A program made the translations under genes and the position numbers. From Centroberyx gerrardi (Eukaryota > Chordata > Actinopteri > Beryciformes > Berycidae), in contig NC_135999.1 of the NCBI RefSeq assembly GCF_048128805.1, positions 20,566,949 to 20,630,948 of the forward strand: DNA of 64,000 nt, given 5' to 3'. The notes under the pieces were generated by a model, which worked only from the letters and a program-made list of their open reading frames with translations, did no database searches and was not told the DNA's origin. Each line of letters begins with the position of its first letter. Positions within the stretch are counted from its first letter, which is position 1. Positions 24,590 to 36,204 of the stretch are shown in pieces.

Positions 24590-24676
24590 TGTATAGTTAT
24601 ATGTTAATACAGATTGTGTGAGCTACTGGACACCTGAATTTCCCCAAGGGGATGAATAAAGTATTTATCTATCTAT
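24590..24676 (+). repeat. retroposon 3' tail ending in (TATC)n
   Basis: The sequence reads GACACCTGAATTTCCCCAAG, GGGATGAATAAAGTATT, then TATCTATCTATG. AATTTCCCC followed by an AATAAAGTATC-type end and a TATC repeat is a recurrent 3' end of fish retroposons. Confidence 0.5.
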
Positions 24677-25506
24677 GGTCAGTGTTCCAAGTAACTCTAA
24701 AATACATTTTATAGGCTAAACAATCAGGGCTATCACTCATTGACACATATATGAAATTCACATTCACAGTGACCTGTGTTAAAAGAATTGGAGTTGCTGA
24801 CATAAGATGAATGATCATGTTTCTCTTACTGCCCCCCCAAGGAAAATCTTTACAGCTCAGCATTCATTCGGCACTCCGAATACAGGCCATTATCCATAAA
24901 CCTTTAAAATAGTCACTCAACTGTTCTCTTCTGGCTTCTCTTGAATCTGCATCTTGTAAATCCTCCTGAAGACCAGGTTAAAGGTGTGTTTCCCCCAAGT
25001 AAAGACAGAATATTCCAGAGGACACGCAGTGACAGTGTGACCCTGACAGACAGACTCAGGCAGTCACTGAGGACTTGATTGTTCTTTGTGGGTGGATGAT
25101 GCTCTGTGTGTGTGAGCGTGTGTGTGTGTCAGTGAGTGTGTGTTGGAATGTCCTCCTCCCAGTTTGGTTTGCCTGTATTGTGCAATACACACTCATGCCC
25201 CATTTGATTGCATTTCAGATCCCATTATTCCACTTCACTACTCCCCTCATTAGGATAAAGCATCCAAACTCTCTGTCCTCATTTCCCTCTTTGGCCCTCC
25301 AAATATACACTGCAGCATGTCTGTGAATGGTTCGTCTCGGCAAAATCGTGTATAGCAATGACGACAAAAGTAATGTTTCGCTCTGGATTCGCGCTATTTC
25401 AGCTGCACAAGTGTACAAACGGGATAATTTGATTTCGACTGATTGATGCCACTGAAGAGATTCCGGGTGAAATGTTAGGCTAAAGGAAACTGCAAATGTG
25501 TCTTAC

Positions 25507-25674
25507 CTGCGCGTGGGCCTAACACTGTTCAGACGAGGTGAGCGTTTAAACCTGCGCTGACAGCTGCTGAGTCATGTTTAATTTCAATTTCTGGAGGAAG
25601 TGGAGGAAGCGCAGTCTGACAGATTCAAACTCTGTATCAGGAAGCGCACAGGTCCATCTCTTCTCTCTGATTGG
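25507..25674 (-). promoter_or_regulatory. rgl3: probable upstream non-coding exon and promoter of rgl3 long isoform
   Basis: On the minus strand a GC-rich segment ends in a strong donor (GCGCAG followed by GTAAGA, exon edge at 25507). A CCAAT word (25670-25674) lies just upstream, which gives a plausible 5' UTR exon that would splice to the acceptor at 23885. The evidence is a donor, a promoter-like base composition and position only. It could instead belong to an unrelated non-coding transcript. Confidence 0.35.
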
Positions 25675-25718
25675 TCAATCGCCTAAACATAAAATCTGTT
25701 CGTACTAAAATATCAGGA

Positions 25719-26146
25719 TTAGAGCGATATATCGGTGGTTTGCCGATATATTGGCCAGTCAATGCCATCCACTAATATGATGTAGGTCTGTTAAATTTCT
25801 TTGCAGATTTGATTTATTCATTTAAAGGTTCAGTTATGTTTATTGTAAATTAATTCTTCATTTTAAGGCCTAATGTATCCCAGAGTCATTGATTAGGTGT
25901 TATCTTCTGACCCACCTATCATGGGTTTCAGTGGAGAGTTTTAGTGTCCTATGATAGTCTAAATGCTGTTTCAGAGATGTATCCATCCCAACAATAATAA
26001 AATTATGGGGGAAACTGATTGAATGACACTGACTGAATACTTTTTTGTAATGAAAATGGTCAAATTTAAAGATTCTTCAGTCTAAATACTGTATGGAGCC
26101 TATGTGTCAGTATTGGCCTTGAAAACCACATAACAGTCAAACCCTA
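25719..26146. mobile_element. degraded DNA-transposon remnant (GATATATCGG type)
   Basis: The left part carries GCGATATATCGG and GCCGATATATTGGCC words, and the right part ends ACAGTCAAACCCTAA. These are phrases of a common fish non-autonomous element whose ends begin TTAGGG. The ends here match poorly and no duplication is visible. Confidence 0.35.
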
Positions 26147-26382
26147 ATGTATGAATTGATGTCATCAGGATTGTGTGTATAAATAAGCCTAAAAAGGTGG
26201 GAAAACTCTGAGTTTAGGTGAGTTTAACCTCCACCACGTCCCTGTAGACAGCAGAACTTTAAGAATGAATGACATACATCCCACAGCAGATTATATTACA
26301 ACCCCAACTGCTCTCCTTTTCACCTTGTACTGAAAGACTGAAACATCAGGGTCCACTCCTTCCTATGACACATTTCTCTTTT

Positions 26383-26390
26383 ACACACAC

Positions 26391-26464
<74 letters not shown>
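26383..26464. repeat. (AC)n microsatellite, longest in the window
   Basis: About 41 AC units with one G interruption near the left edge. Confidence 0.95.
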
Positions 26465-26466
<2 letters not shown>

Positions 26467-27608
26467 ACACTGTACAAGGAACACATACTCCCTATGATTC
26501 AGTGGGTCGGTTCAAAAAAGCTTTTGTTCACACCAATCAGCTGTCTGTCCGGTTATATAAGTCATTCAATCCCTGCTGCTGTGACCATGTGCAAGGAAGA
26601 GAAACAAAGACAGAAAAACAGACAGAGAGAACACCACTGACTAGTTCCTCTGATATTATGGTATGAAGGATTATTGTTCTGCCAATAACCTGACAACACC
26701 CAAGAGCTGACTGTAAAAACTACTAAGCATTTGTGAAAAGAAAGCCAGAATAAACTTTAAGTTACATAACAGAAATAGTTCAATATTGACCTCACTTGTC
26801 AAATGTGTAAAGGAGATATTTTTAAAGCAGGCCTACATAATAATAACATCAACTGTAAATTACAAAGTTGGCTATTGAGTTATAAAAAAAACATTTGGCA
26901 TGCATGACTCATTTGTGAAAGAAATATATTCTAACAAAGTAGCATCTTTCAACCAAACATTGATATATGATGCCAAATGTCCAGACAATTGTTTGTCTTT
27001 ATTTTTTTTAACTTGCTAGCTAAACTTTAGTTTGATAACAGGATCAGGCATTGACTCATGCCTAGAATAGACAATCTTATCTCCCTGCCACTATTTACCA
27101 ACTGCCAGTCTGAGCTATTATTGATGTGATTCACTAATGAATAAAGGTTGGAGTTGTTACAGAATACATCAAACCATAGAGAACAATGATACCGGTTTTC
27201 CGTGAACTGCAGGCTATAGTGCATAATATCTGTAAGATGACCCCATTGCATTCACAATAGATGGGGACAGGTGACCTGTTTCTCCTGCTTTGATCTATTC
27301 TGGGTCAAACGGGACAAAATATAATCAAAATGTGTGACAAAAATTGTTTGGATTTGTTTTTTTAATGGCTTGTGGTTTTCCCATGAGGGAGAGGGTGTAA
27401 TTCTGAACAGTGAAAGAGAAAAGGCGAAACAACTGTTGACGCAACAGTGAAACATGGCAGAGAACATTTCTGTTGTCAAAACAGACCCACTTAAACATAC
27501 ATGTAACCAGTTTCAAAGGCACACAGAGAGAGCTGTTGATAAATATCCCGAAGAATTGTAATAGTAGCCATGATAAAAAATGTGTACTTCTTTCAGCATG
27601 TTTTTACA

Positions 27609-27614
27609 TTTATT
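27609..27614 (-). terminator. candidate poly(A) signal for odad3
   Basis: Minus-strand AATAAA about 240 bases after the odad3 stop, giving a normal-length 3' UTR. Confidence 0.55.
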
Positions 27615-27854
27615 TTCATTTGGATTTTCAGTCTTACAATATAGAATTACTTGTAGCCACTGCTAAGCTAACATAGTGATCAATTATAATAGATTTGATA
27701 CAGTGGAAATAGCTAAAATAGCAATATGAAGTGTTGGAGGATCTCGAGTCCCCAGAGGCCCTTTGTCCTCTAGTGCCGGAGCCTGTTTTACACTCAAACC
27801 AGGTTTAGGTGCTGTATGTTTTATCTTCTGGACCCTGGAGCCTCTGGTTTTGGA

Positions 27855-30800
27855 TCAGAACTTGCCCTTCTTCTTCTTCCAGGGTTTTCTCTTGGTCTTG
27901 GAGTCAATGATGAGCTGAGACTGACGCTTCAGCGCCTCCCGTGAGATGATGTCAGCTTCATCCTCTTCACTCTCGTCTTCCTCTGAGATGGAGAGAAGAA
28001 GTGATAGTTTGAAAGTGAGAAAGATTTACACAGTTGTGTATGTGTGTGTGTGTGGCTCCCAACTCACCGTCGAAGAGGTCCAGCCTTTGGTCCTCGGGCA
28101 GTTTGATGCGGGTATTATAATCTGGGAGTTTCCCCTCAATCCTGGCATAGAACTGCTCAGATAACACAGACACATAGACACACATTCACACATGCACATT
28201 AACAAACAACAACAGCCATTGACTTCCACCAGGACAAAGACAATTTTGTTCACCTGAAATAGTTCCAAAAATAAACCAGGCTATATCAGCTCTATTGAGT
28301 TCATATTTTACTTTCTGAAATTTGGAAATGTATGAATCTATAGGCCCTATAATAAAAACCACTAACAACTTTTTATTATTTTTTATTATTGCTAAAAGGT
28401 CATCAGGATAATGCTAGTCGCCTACTATCACTGCAGTGCATGCTGAAGTGTTAGCATGGAGCACCAGAGCCAACGATCTACCAGGGACACATGGATGATT
28501 TTGGTGTCTGTGTTGTCATCACTTAATGGGTAAGATGATCAACAGGCCGATCTCTCATGAACTTGGTGTGCTCCTTTATGGCAGAGGTGCTAGCCATTTA
28601 ATCAGGACAGCCAAGGAATTTCTGTCAGTGCCGGTCAAGCAAGGCTTGACTGATTTTCACATTATTATCAGAACAGAGTTACGTCAACTACAGAGATTAT
28701 GCCTTACTTGACTTAAACCCTTTTGCTCTTTGGGGAGCATAGGTCATTCATGAACTTTTTCCAGCTGGTTCAGTGTTGGGTGGAACTACAGAGATTATGC
28801 CTTCCAAAGATGGATCTGAGAGTAAAGTGGTCAATGTCATTAGTAAATGACAGACACTGTTACGTCATAACATTTTTCCTATGGTACACCGTGATACGGT
28901 ATGTTCTCAAACAAGAAGGTGCTGCCGAGCGTTAGTTAATCAAGAGCAAACATTTCAGGTAGCTCTAATGGCTGGCTTTCCATTCAGCTGGGACAGATAA
29001 GCTACACAAGCACGACAGCATGGCTGAATATGTATGTAGGGATAAGCTTACTGTACAATGTACAGTAGACTTAAACAGGAGCCCCAACAGGTGAAAAGAT
29101 GCTTCATATCCATATGCAAAACTGTCTTTGATATGCTAACCCTAACCCTAAATGTAAACTATATTTCAAACCACAGTGGCACTGACTGAATTTTCATATC
29201 AACCAGCAGCCAAGTTAAGCCTGGTCTCACCTCCTCTTCCTCCATCTCCTTCATAACAGCAGCCAGATCTTTTCCCTGCAGCTCCTCCTGCAGCAGCTGC
29301 AGCTTCAGCTCACACTGGACCAGCAGCTCCACCACAAACTCCTCTGAGCTGGGAGACAGCTGGGCCACCGAGCCTTCACTCTGGTGGGACAAGAAGGGTT
29401 GAATTGGAGGATAGTTTGGGGAATGAATTTAGATGGTGTGTGGGTGGATTGATGGATGGATAACTGTAACCAGATTTTTTGAGATGTTGTGCAGCAGACA
29501 TATTCTCTACCTTTGTTATACTTCAGTGCCAAATATAATGGTTTATTTGGTTCATAAACATTCATATATTATGGGCAGAAAAAGGGAAAGTTCTTCACTG
29601 CTAGATATGAACACTGTTATAATAACAAGTGACCACTGGAGACAAAAGAGTTGCTTTTCACTTGGTAAATCAACAGTTGGACAATATATGTAAATAGTCA
29701 TGATTCTTGAGGATGTTTTCTACCAGTGTGATGTGTTGCAGTTTGTCAGCTAGGTGCTCCACTCCAGCACGGACAGTACTGAGGGTTTTAACAAGCCAAT
29801 CCAGGCGCTCTTTGGCTGCATCACACCTCTGCTGCTCAGTCTGCAGGTGCTGCTCACACTCCTCCAGCATCTGCTGGCCACTATTAAAACCATAGAGGAA
29901 GGACAGAGAAAGACAGAAAAATATCATACAGCTGCAAAAAAGATCGTCAAGCCTCTTCAAAACTGAGTGCCTGTTTAAATTAGTTTGGCCTCTCTGACCA
30001 TTTTGAAATTGGTGAGAGACAAATTGGTTGGTCCTAGCAGGAGGGCTTTAACTACTGTAATTATTAGTTTCCTAACTTTGACTTTTGAGATCAGATAGGA
30101 CGGGATAGAGTTGGGCTGCTCCCTAGCACTCCTATACAGCAGGGTTTGGGTCAATTCACGATCAATTCAATACACACTGGTAGTGGCTTTTCTTCAAAAT
30201 TTGAAAATTGAACATCTTTTGTAATGAAATAGTTCATGCAGATGCCTACAGGGAAATTGTACAGAATGAATTATCTATCATTAGTTGGTGGAATGTAGTT
30301 TCAATTTATGTTTTGAAATGATTGAAGTGAAAGACCCAATCACGCTACCCAGAGCAGTTTGATACCACTAGTACTGTCTGTACTGTCTCACCTGGAGAGT
30401 TTAGCCTCCCCAGAATATTTCATATCCTGGAACTGTTGGTTCAGGAGTTCCTTCTCCTCCTTCAGCTGCAGCAGGATCCTCTCGTTCTCCACCTTCAGCT
30501 CCTCCAGGTGTTTGTGTGTCTCCCCCTGAGAGACGAAGCGCTCCGCTATTTCCTACAAACATGAACACATGAAGACACTTATGCATATGTGCACATTGGT
30601 AGTACACGGATTAACACATCCATGTACAGTATTGTGGATAGCTAAGTACTTCACAGAAACAAATGCGAAACTACTTACACAGATAAAAAAAACCAACACT
30701 TAATGATATCTTTTCACACCCGTACCTGTATATTGGTGACTCCAGTGGCCTCCTTAATGCGTCGGAAGGCTTCCTCAAAAGTGGAGATGGTCTTCTCCTC

Positions 30801-33009
30801 TTCACTTCCCATCCTGGTGGTGCTGCGCTGGGCCTCGCTGCTCAGCTCGTCCGGCTGCATAGGCACTCTCTGGGCCTGGAGGTAGCAGAGGTTACAACCA
30901 CTCAGCGCTCCAAACTCAATTATTCATTTTCTCTCTACAGAATTTCCCTGTTTCCCTGTTCTGAATCAAGCTTCAATTCTTACCAAAAAGACTTGAATAC
31001 TAGTTTGATATCAACAAGTAACCTGTTATGTGGGTCATGTCTGTTGATATCATTCAGATATGTCACTCCCCTCCATGATTGGACTGGACACCAACTGTTT
31101 GTATTCAAATTATATACTAACCAAATAGTAATTGAGGTAAAGCTTTTGTGTATGATAGATTGGCGCGATTGTTGGAATTGTGATTCATCTCTGGTCTCTG
31201 GTAGGACTAGCACAGCATTTGATACTGTACTGTATATATGTTCAGTTACAAGTGCAGAGGGCCAAGTAAGAATGATTGATTAGTAATCAAGAGAGGGAAC
31301 ACCACTGAAATAAAACCATACAGTACTGTATGGTTATTATATATATTATTAAGGTATACACATATACCGCCATGTGTAACTCACCCTTCTATCGACTTTT
31401 TCGGTCTGGGCCTTGCGCTCCTCAACCTGTTTCCTATAGCAGGCTATGACGCGCTCTCTCTCTTTACGCTCTTTGTAGAGCAACTCCTCCTGCTGCTGTA
31501 ACTCCGCCTGGAAGGAGCAAGAAAGGAAGGATGGGGAGGGAGAGAGAGAGAGACAGTAAGACAGAGTGTTAGTATGATAGCAATGTGTAAGTGAAGAGCA
31601 TGTTCGAGGATAATAAAGTAATAATGGATATCAGTAATGATGATGACAATAATGACGAGGGCAGTCATCCTTGCTAGTACTAATGTAGATGGTGGAGGAG
31701 GTTGTGTGTCACCTTGGCAGCGTCTTTAGAGAGCTGGGCATCATTGTTCATGACCTGCAGGTTGTGATGCTCCTCTCTGTGCTTCAGGATGTCTGCTTCC
31801 AGGCAGTCCAGCTGGCCCTGGAAGGACAGACTCTCCTCCTGACGTGGTGAGAGTGGAAGAGTGAGAGAAAGAAAGAGAAGGACAGGAAAGATAGAGGGAA
31901 GAGAGAGAGAGAGAGAGAGAGAGGAGGAAAGGGTGTGAAAAAGGACAAAGGATTCTGTAGTCTTAGAAAGATTGTCACAGCACTATGGCCCTGAGCATTA
32001 CACTCGTTTTTATTGGCTGTTGTAATCTAGAAATTGAAGCTTATTCTATGGTTTCACTGGATAATAGCATCAGCTGAATGCCTAAAATGTAAAATTTAAC
32101 TGATGATGTCAAAGGCAGCTGATGGTTTGACATTGTCCACCACTATGAATATCTGTCTAGTGACTATGATAAAGTTTCCTAAATACAGAAAAAAAAGGCT
32201 GATAAGGCCCAAAAAGCTTCACTGATGCATGGAAGTGCTGGTAAAGTGAGTCTGGGACAGGAACTACCAGTGTGGAAGCCTCACTCGCAGTTCACACACC
32301 ACCAGGTACAGAGTCCCATATCACAGGTACAACACAGTCTCATAGCACAGGCAATTACACTGTGGAGAACTCGAGAGCAATGGAGAGTATCCGTTGTTTC
32401 TCTGCATAATACCCAGTGAGAATGATTAGCAGACTGTGTACAAAACATTTAAGGTACGCAAGCACTTCAGCTCTCATGTGGGTGTGTAATGTAATGAGCA
32501 GTTGAATCACTGAACTTATGATCGACCTATTGATAAATACTGATAAATAATATGGACTGTGACCAAATTTGTAGTTCTTTCATCTGTAATCTCTACATTG
32601 AAAAAGGCTGTACAAAGTGTTGAGAATCTATATATAGAGTGCTATAACAGCTCAGCACAATGAGCGAATGATGCCATGGAAAAATAAAGAGGTGACACAA
32701 TCCATCATGGGAGACAGTGCCAAGAGAGCTTGTGGCAATGTCCACTACAAATTAAGTTCATTTCAATTCAGCTCAGTTGAGTTGAGTTCAGCTAAGTTCA
32801 GTTCTGCACAATTCAGCTCAACTGAATTCAATTCGATTCAAACATCTGACAATTGCACAAAATATTACCTAGAGGCTAAAAACGTTTGTATGTTGGACTT
32901 ACCTGCAGGTGGTTTTTGAGTTTGAGATAACCTCTCATGATGTGCTCAGCCTCCTGGCACTTTAACTGGGTCTTCTCCAGATTGTTCTCCAGCACCCGCA
33001 GGTTCTGAA

Positions 33010-33054
<45 letters not shown>

Positions 33055-34518
33055 GTTTACAGGAGCTGTTTATCTCTGTATGTGTGTGCTCACATGCTAG
33101 AAACTGAATGAGTGTATTTCATCAGGACTGGACACTGGGTAGAAAAGTTGTGGTTATCATGGGTTGCACGTCCCTACAGGCATCTACATGCGCCTGACAG
33201 TTGAATACCCGGGCATCCTCTGCTCTTTTCTGACTGCGAATGTCAGCAGACTGTGTTATACTGCTGCCCTCCGGCTTCAGTCTCTGGTACTGCAGCTGCA
33301 GCTCCTCCAGCTGCTGCCGGTGGGTCTGGGTGCTGTGTTTCAGGGCGTTGAGACGCTTCATCTTGATCAGCACCTTCTGGTCCAGCACTGTGAGGGCCGC
33401 CTGAGAGACAGTAAGCGAGTGTGTGTGAAAGACAGACAGACAGACATATATATATAGACTTAGAGAGAGGCTTATAGCCATGCTTGTGTGGTTGCTTTTA
33501 CCTTCCCGGACATGTTGCGGTAGGCATCCTTCTCCAAGCCTCTGTTATGAAAGGCTTCTTTGATGACATGTTCATCGCCCTAGTAGACATGAGACCAAAA
33601 CACACATTTTTCTCGAAGTGAACAAGACTGTAACTGCAAAAAAAGCAGTCTCGCTCGATCAGATTTACTGTTTAGTTGAATGAGGTAATAACAGGTAAAA
33701 ACAGACAACAACAGACAATAGATAAACAACAGAGCTGGGAAGGGGACTGCACTTACAGCAAGAGTTTCTGCAAACTTCCTGTGCAGTCTCTTGTTGTCCT
33801 GCCTCAGCTGAAGGATGGTCTCTCTGTTCTTCTTGATGCTGGACTGAGAGCTCTCATAGTACGCAGTTCTGTCGCCCTCTGGTGGATACATTCGTGGTTA
33901 CACCACCAATTATATAGGACAATTTTTTTGTTATTTTTATTTGGCATAGAAAGACTTCTCACATCCTAGGTAGGTACCCTAGGTCTCTTCCTGCCTATAT
34001 GTATTTGCCCATATACAACAATACTGGTATAAATGCCATTTCGTTGATGGTAGATTTAAACAGTTTATGTTGGATTTCTTTTTGTTATCTGTCCCTAAGG
34101 TCAGAACTGAATTAGACATGAGTGCCTTAAGCTCCCTCTTCACTTTTCACAAGCAAAATCATTTATGCGACTTTGACTGCATCATGCTTTTGTTAATTTT
34201 TTTGCTATGTCGTTTATGCTGTTTTCTCGGTCAGGTCTCCCTCCAAAAGGAGATTCTTAAACAAAATAAACGTTACAAATGAACATTGTTTATTGTAGCT
34301 ATTGATTAAACTTATATCGATGAAACTGATAACTAAAAGTAGCCTAAACTTGATTTGCTAGTTAACCTAGCTAAGATCAGCCAAGACCTCGCTCCTGCAG
34401 ACAGTGACGGTCAGGCTGTGTAGTTTCAGACAAACTTACCGAGTAGTTGAATTTTTCGCTGCATTTCATTTATTTGGTCATGTAGGGGCGGTTTCATCGC
34501 ATCGGCACTGAATGCCAT
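27855..34518 (-). CDS. odad3: outer dynein arm docking complex subunit 3 (CCDC151)
   Basis: Coiled-coil subunit of the docking complex that anchors outer dynein arms to the doublet microtubules of motile cilia; human loss causes primary ciliary dyskinesia. Thirteen coding exons in transcript order: 34440-34518, 33757-33878, 33502-33579, 33209-33400, 32903-33004, 31713-31838, 31385-31507, 30726-30875, 30392-30552, 29724-29880, 29231-29380, 28068-28152, 27855-27982. They join in phase to about 550 residues (human about 595). The start is MAFSADAMKPPLHDQ; conserved pieces include RTAYYESSQSSIKKN, LRQDNKRLHRKF and MKRLNALKHSTQTHR. Most exons are Glu/Gln/Lys/Leu-rich heptads, and the C-terminus is acidic, then basic (EEDESEEDEADII, ending KPWKKKKGKF). 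Its position next to rgl3, on the same strand, matches human RGL3-CCDC151. Many exons start and end in phase 0. Confidence 0.92.
28686..28803 (+). repeat. 20-bp perfect direct repeat, spaced 98 bp
   Basis: AACTACAGAGATTATGCCTT occurs at 28686-28705 and again at 28784-28803, in an odad3 intron. It may be a remnant of a small tandem duplication or of recombination between element copies. Confidence 0.75.
31901..31922. repeat. (GA)n microsatellite
   Basis: Eleven GA units inside a longer purine-rich stretch (31850-31930), in an odad3 intron immediately upstream (in transcript sense) of the exon at 31713-31838. Confidence 0.9.
32756..32850. repeat. degenerate TTCAGCTCA-type pentamer/decamer repeat
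   Basis: Repeated, imperfect TTCAG, TTGAG and TCAAT words with a period near five. It resembles the ATTGA-like tails of fish LINEs after decay. Confidence 0.5.
33011..33049. repeat. (AC)n microsatellite abutting an odad3 splice acceptor
   Basis: About twenty AC units. The run ends six bases from the acceptor AG of the exon at 32903-33004 (read on the minus strand as GT repeats, then CTTCAG). There is almost no ordinary polypyrimidine tract between them. Confidence 0.9.
34200..34275 (+). repeat. retroposon 3' tail fragment (copy 3 of 3, decayed)
   Basis: CGGTCAGGTCTCCCTCC, AAAAGGAGATTCTTAA and AAATAAACG keep the block order of the copies at 14134-14215 and 20610-20705. It lies in odad3 intron 1. 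Confidence 0.45.
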
Positions 34519-34623
34519 TTTCTATCTGTCTATTATTTCAAGTACAGATGTCAAAGAAATATTAATTTGTCCACATTCAGTGTTGGTCCTAACCCAACGA
34601 AAGACCTGTGACGAAATCCCAAT

Positions 34624-34636
34624 GTTGCCTAGCAAC
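34624..34636. promoter_or_regulatory. odad3: X-box (RFX site) upstream of odad3
   Basis: GTTGCCTAGCAAC is a perfect palindromic X-box: half-sites GTTGCC and AGCAAC around one base. It fits the RFX consensus GTNRCC-N0-3-RGYAAC and lies 106 bp upstream of the odad3 ATG. RFX2/RFX3 with FOXJ1 are known to drive motile-cilium genes through such sites, so function here fits the gene. Confidence 0.8.
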
Positions 34637-35076
34637 AGTACACTTCACCAAATCGAGGCTCAAAGTTTCAAATGAACTGTCTCGGTGTCTAAATTCATTT
34701 ACAGCTATTGATTACGGAAATGTAACTTCAATCCCTTGCTACTTACCGTTTCATTACATTTTATGACTTAATGAGTCGGGTAAAAATGGTAAATCCGCAA
34801 TGACCATACCTAAAAGCCCCAGAAAGTCATTTTCTTTTTTCTTTTCAGGTTCTCAAACAGAGGGTAGGCTATTGATGTGATAAATTGTGTGCACCATAAC
34901 TCAGTAGACCTATTCCTATTAGGCCTTATGGCAACAAAAGAATGGAAACAAAATCCATACTTTTGTTTAAACTAACTTGAACTAGTTTCCCACATAGGCC
35001 TCCTCAAGAAATTCAACATAGGCCTATTAATGAAGAAGTGTAATCAGATTACACACTTTTCAAAAATTGCAGTAAC

Positions 35077-35082
35077 TTTATT
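35077..35082 (-). terminator. slc44a2: candidate poly(A) signal for slc44a2 (distal terminal exon)
   Basis: Minus-strand AATAAA about 1.1 kb after the TAA of the distal terminal exon. Confidence 0.45.
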
Positions 35083-36145
35083 TTTGAAATCTAATTTACC
35101 AACATAGTCAAACAATTAATGAACACCTACCACGGAAAACACTGATTCAATATCAAACAGTGATCGTCCAATCCATATACCAGTCCACTATCAAAAACTG
35201 CTTTGTACAAAGCCTTGGTCTCGAAGAAGCAGTGGCTTTTCTTTTTGTTGCTTTTTTTTCTTTGAACACTGATATGGCAACACAAAACTTAATTTACAAC
35301 AAAATGAAATTCTACTGCTTTCATAAACTCAAAATCCGCACATTTATCATGGATATGTTTCATATTTAATGGAAAGCATGAACATTAACTTAAAAAAATG
35401 AACTTGAGCTATTAAAAAAATTAGCTTTAGTCCAAGTAAAAACACTTGGGTCAAGACCTGTAATCTCTTATGGCTATATGATTAGTACATCTACTCAAGT
35501 TTTAATAGCCTGCAGTTTAGGAACATTGCTTTGGTGAGTTAATTTCAAACAGTGCAATATGCAGTATGCTTAATGAAATCGATAACGCATAGTTTCACTG
35601 ATGTAACAGCATACATTTGCCATAACACTGGCAGCCTCATGGAAAGATTATGGACCCTTCAAAGCCTCCACACAGGCTGCATGACTTTAAACAATGGCTG
35701 ATTTGAAAACAAACAAACAAACAAAAGTTACAACATCAAAGTAAAACAGGCACAAGAGCAAAATACACAAAAGTGACAAAGAATAAGAAAAGACAAAAAC
35801 AATACTGAAATAGAAAAAGAAGCATTGCTGCTTAAATTATTTGTTATAGTCTGAAACGTGAGCTCCCATATTTCCTTCTGGAATAAAATCACCTTTGTTC
35901 AGAGGGCATATATGAGGCATAATCTGAAGGCTAGTAACAAAATACAAAACAATCAACAGTATCATAGAGACAAAATACAGTAAGTGTTACTGTAATACTC
36001 TCTTTGTGACGGAGATGAACTCTGCTGCTCATCTGCAGCGTCACAAACGTAAGGCACACTATACATAGCACAAGACATGGAACATCCCATAGTGGTTAGG
36101 ATTAAATTTCTCCCTTTGTTCTGCTCTCACTCACAAACAAGACAT

Positions 36146-36146
<1 letters not shown>

Positions 36147-36183
<37 letters not shown>
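36147..36183. repeat. (CA)n microsatellite in slc44a2 3' UTR
   Basis: About eighteen CA units starting some 20 bases beyond the distal stop codon of slc44a2, so transcribed in that isoform. Confidence 0.95.
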
Positions 36184-36189
<6 letters not shown>

Positions 36190-36204
36190 ACACTCAGGTG
36201 CGAG

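Larger units (their letters stand above)
25680..27608. other. intergenic region between rgl3 promoter and odad3 3' end
   Basis: No exon recognised. It holds the GATATATCGG-type remnant, the longest CA microsatellite of the window, and AT-rich unique sequence. Low-complexity frames over the CA tract are artefacts. Confidence 0.6.
34637..36204 (-). other. odad3-slc44a2 spacer and slc44a2 distal 3' UTR
   Basis: The part from about 35060 to 36204 is the likely 3' UTR of the slc44a2 isoform ending at 36205, since a minus-strand AATAAA lies at 35077-35082. The remaining 0.4 kb is the odad3 upstream region with the X-box. No other exon recognised. A CA run sits at 36147-36183 just beyond the stop. 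Confidence 0.5.
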
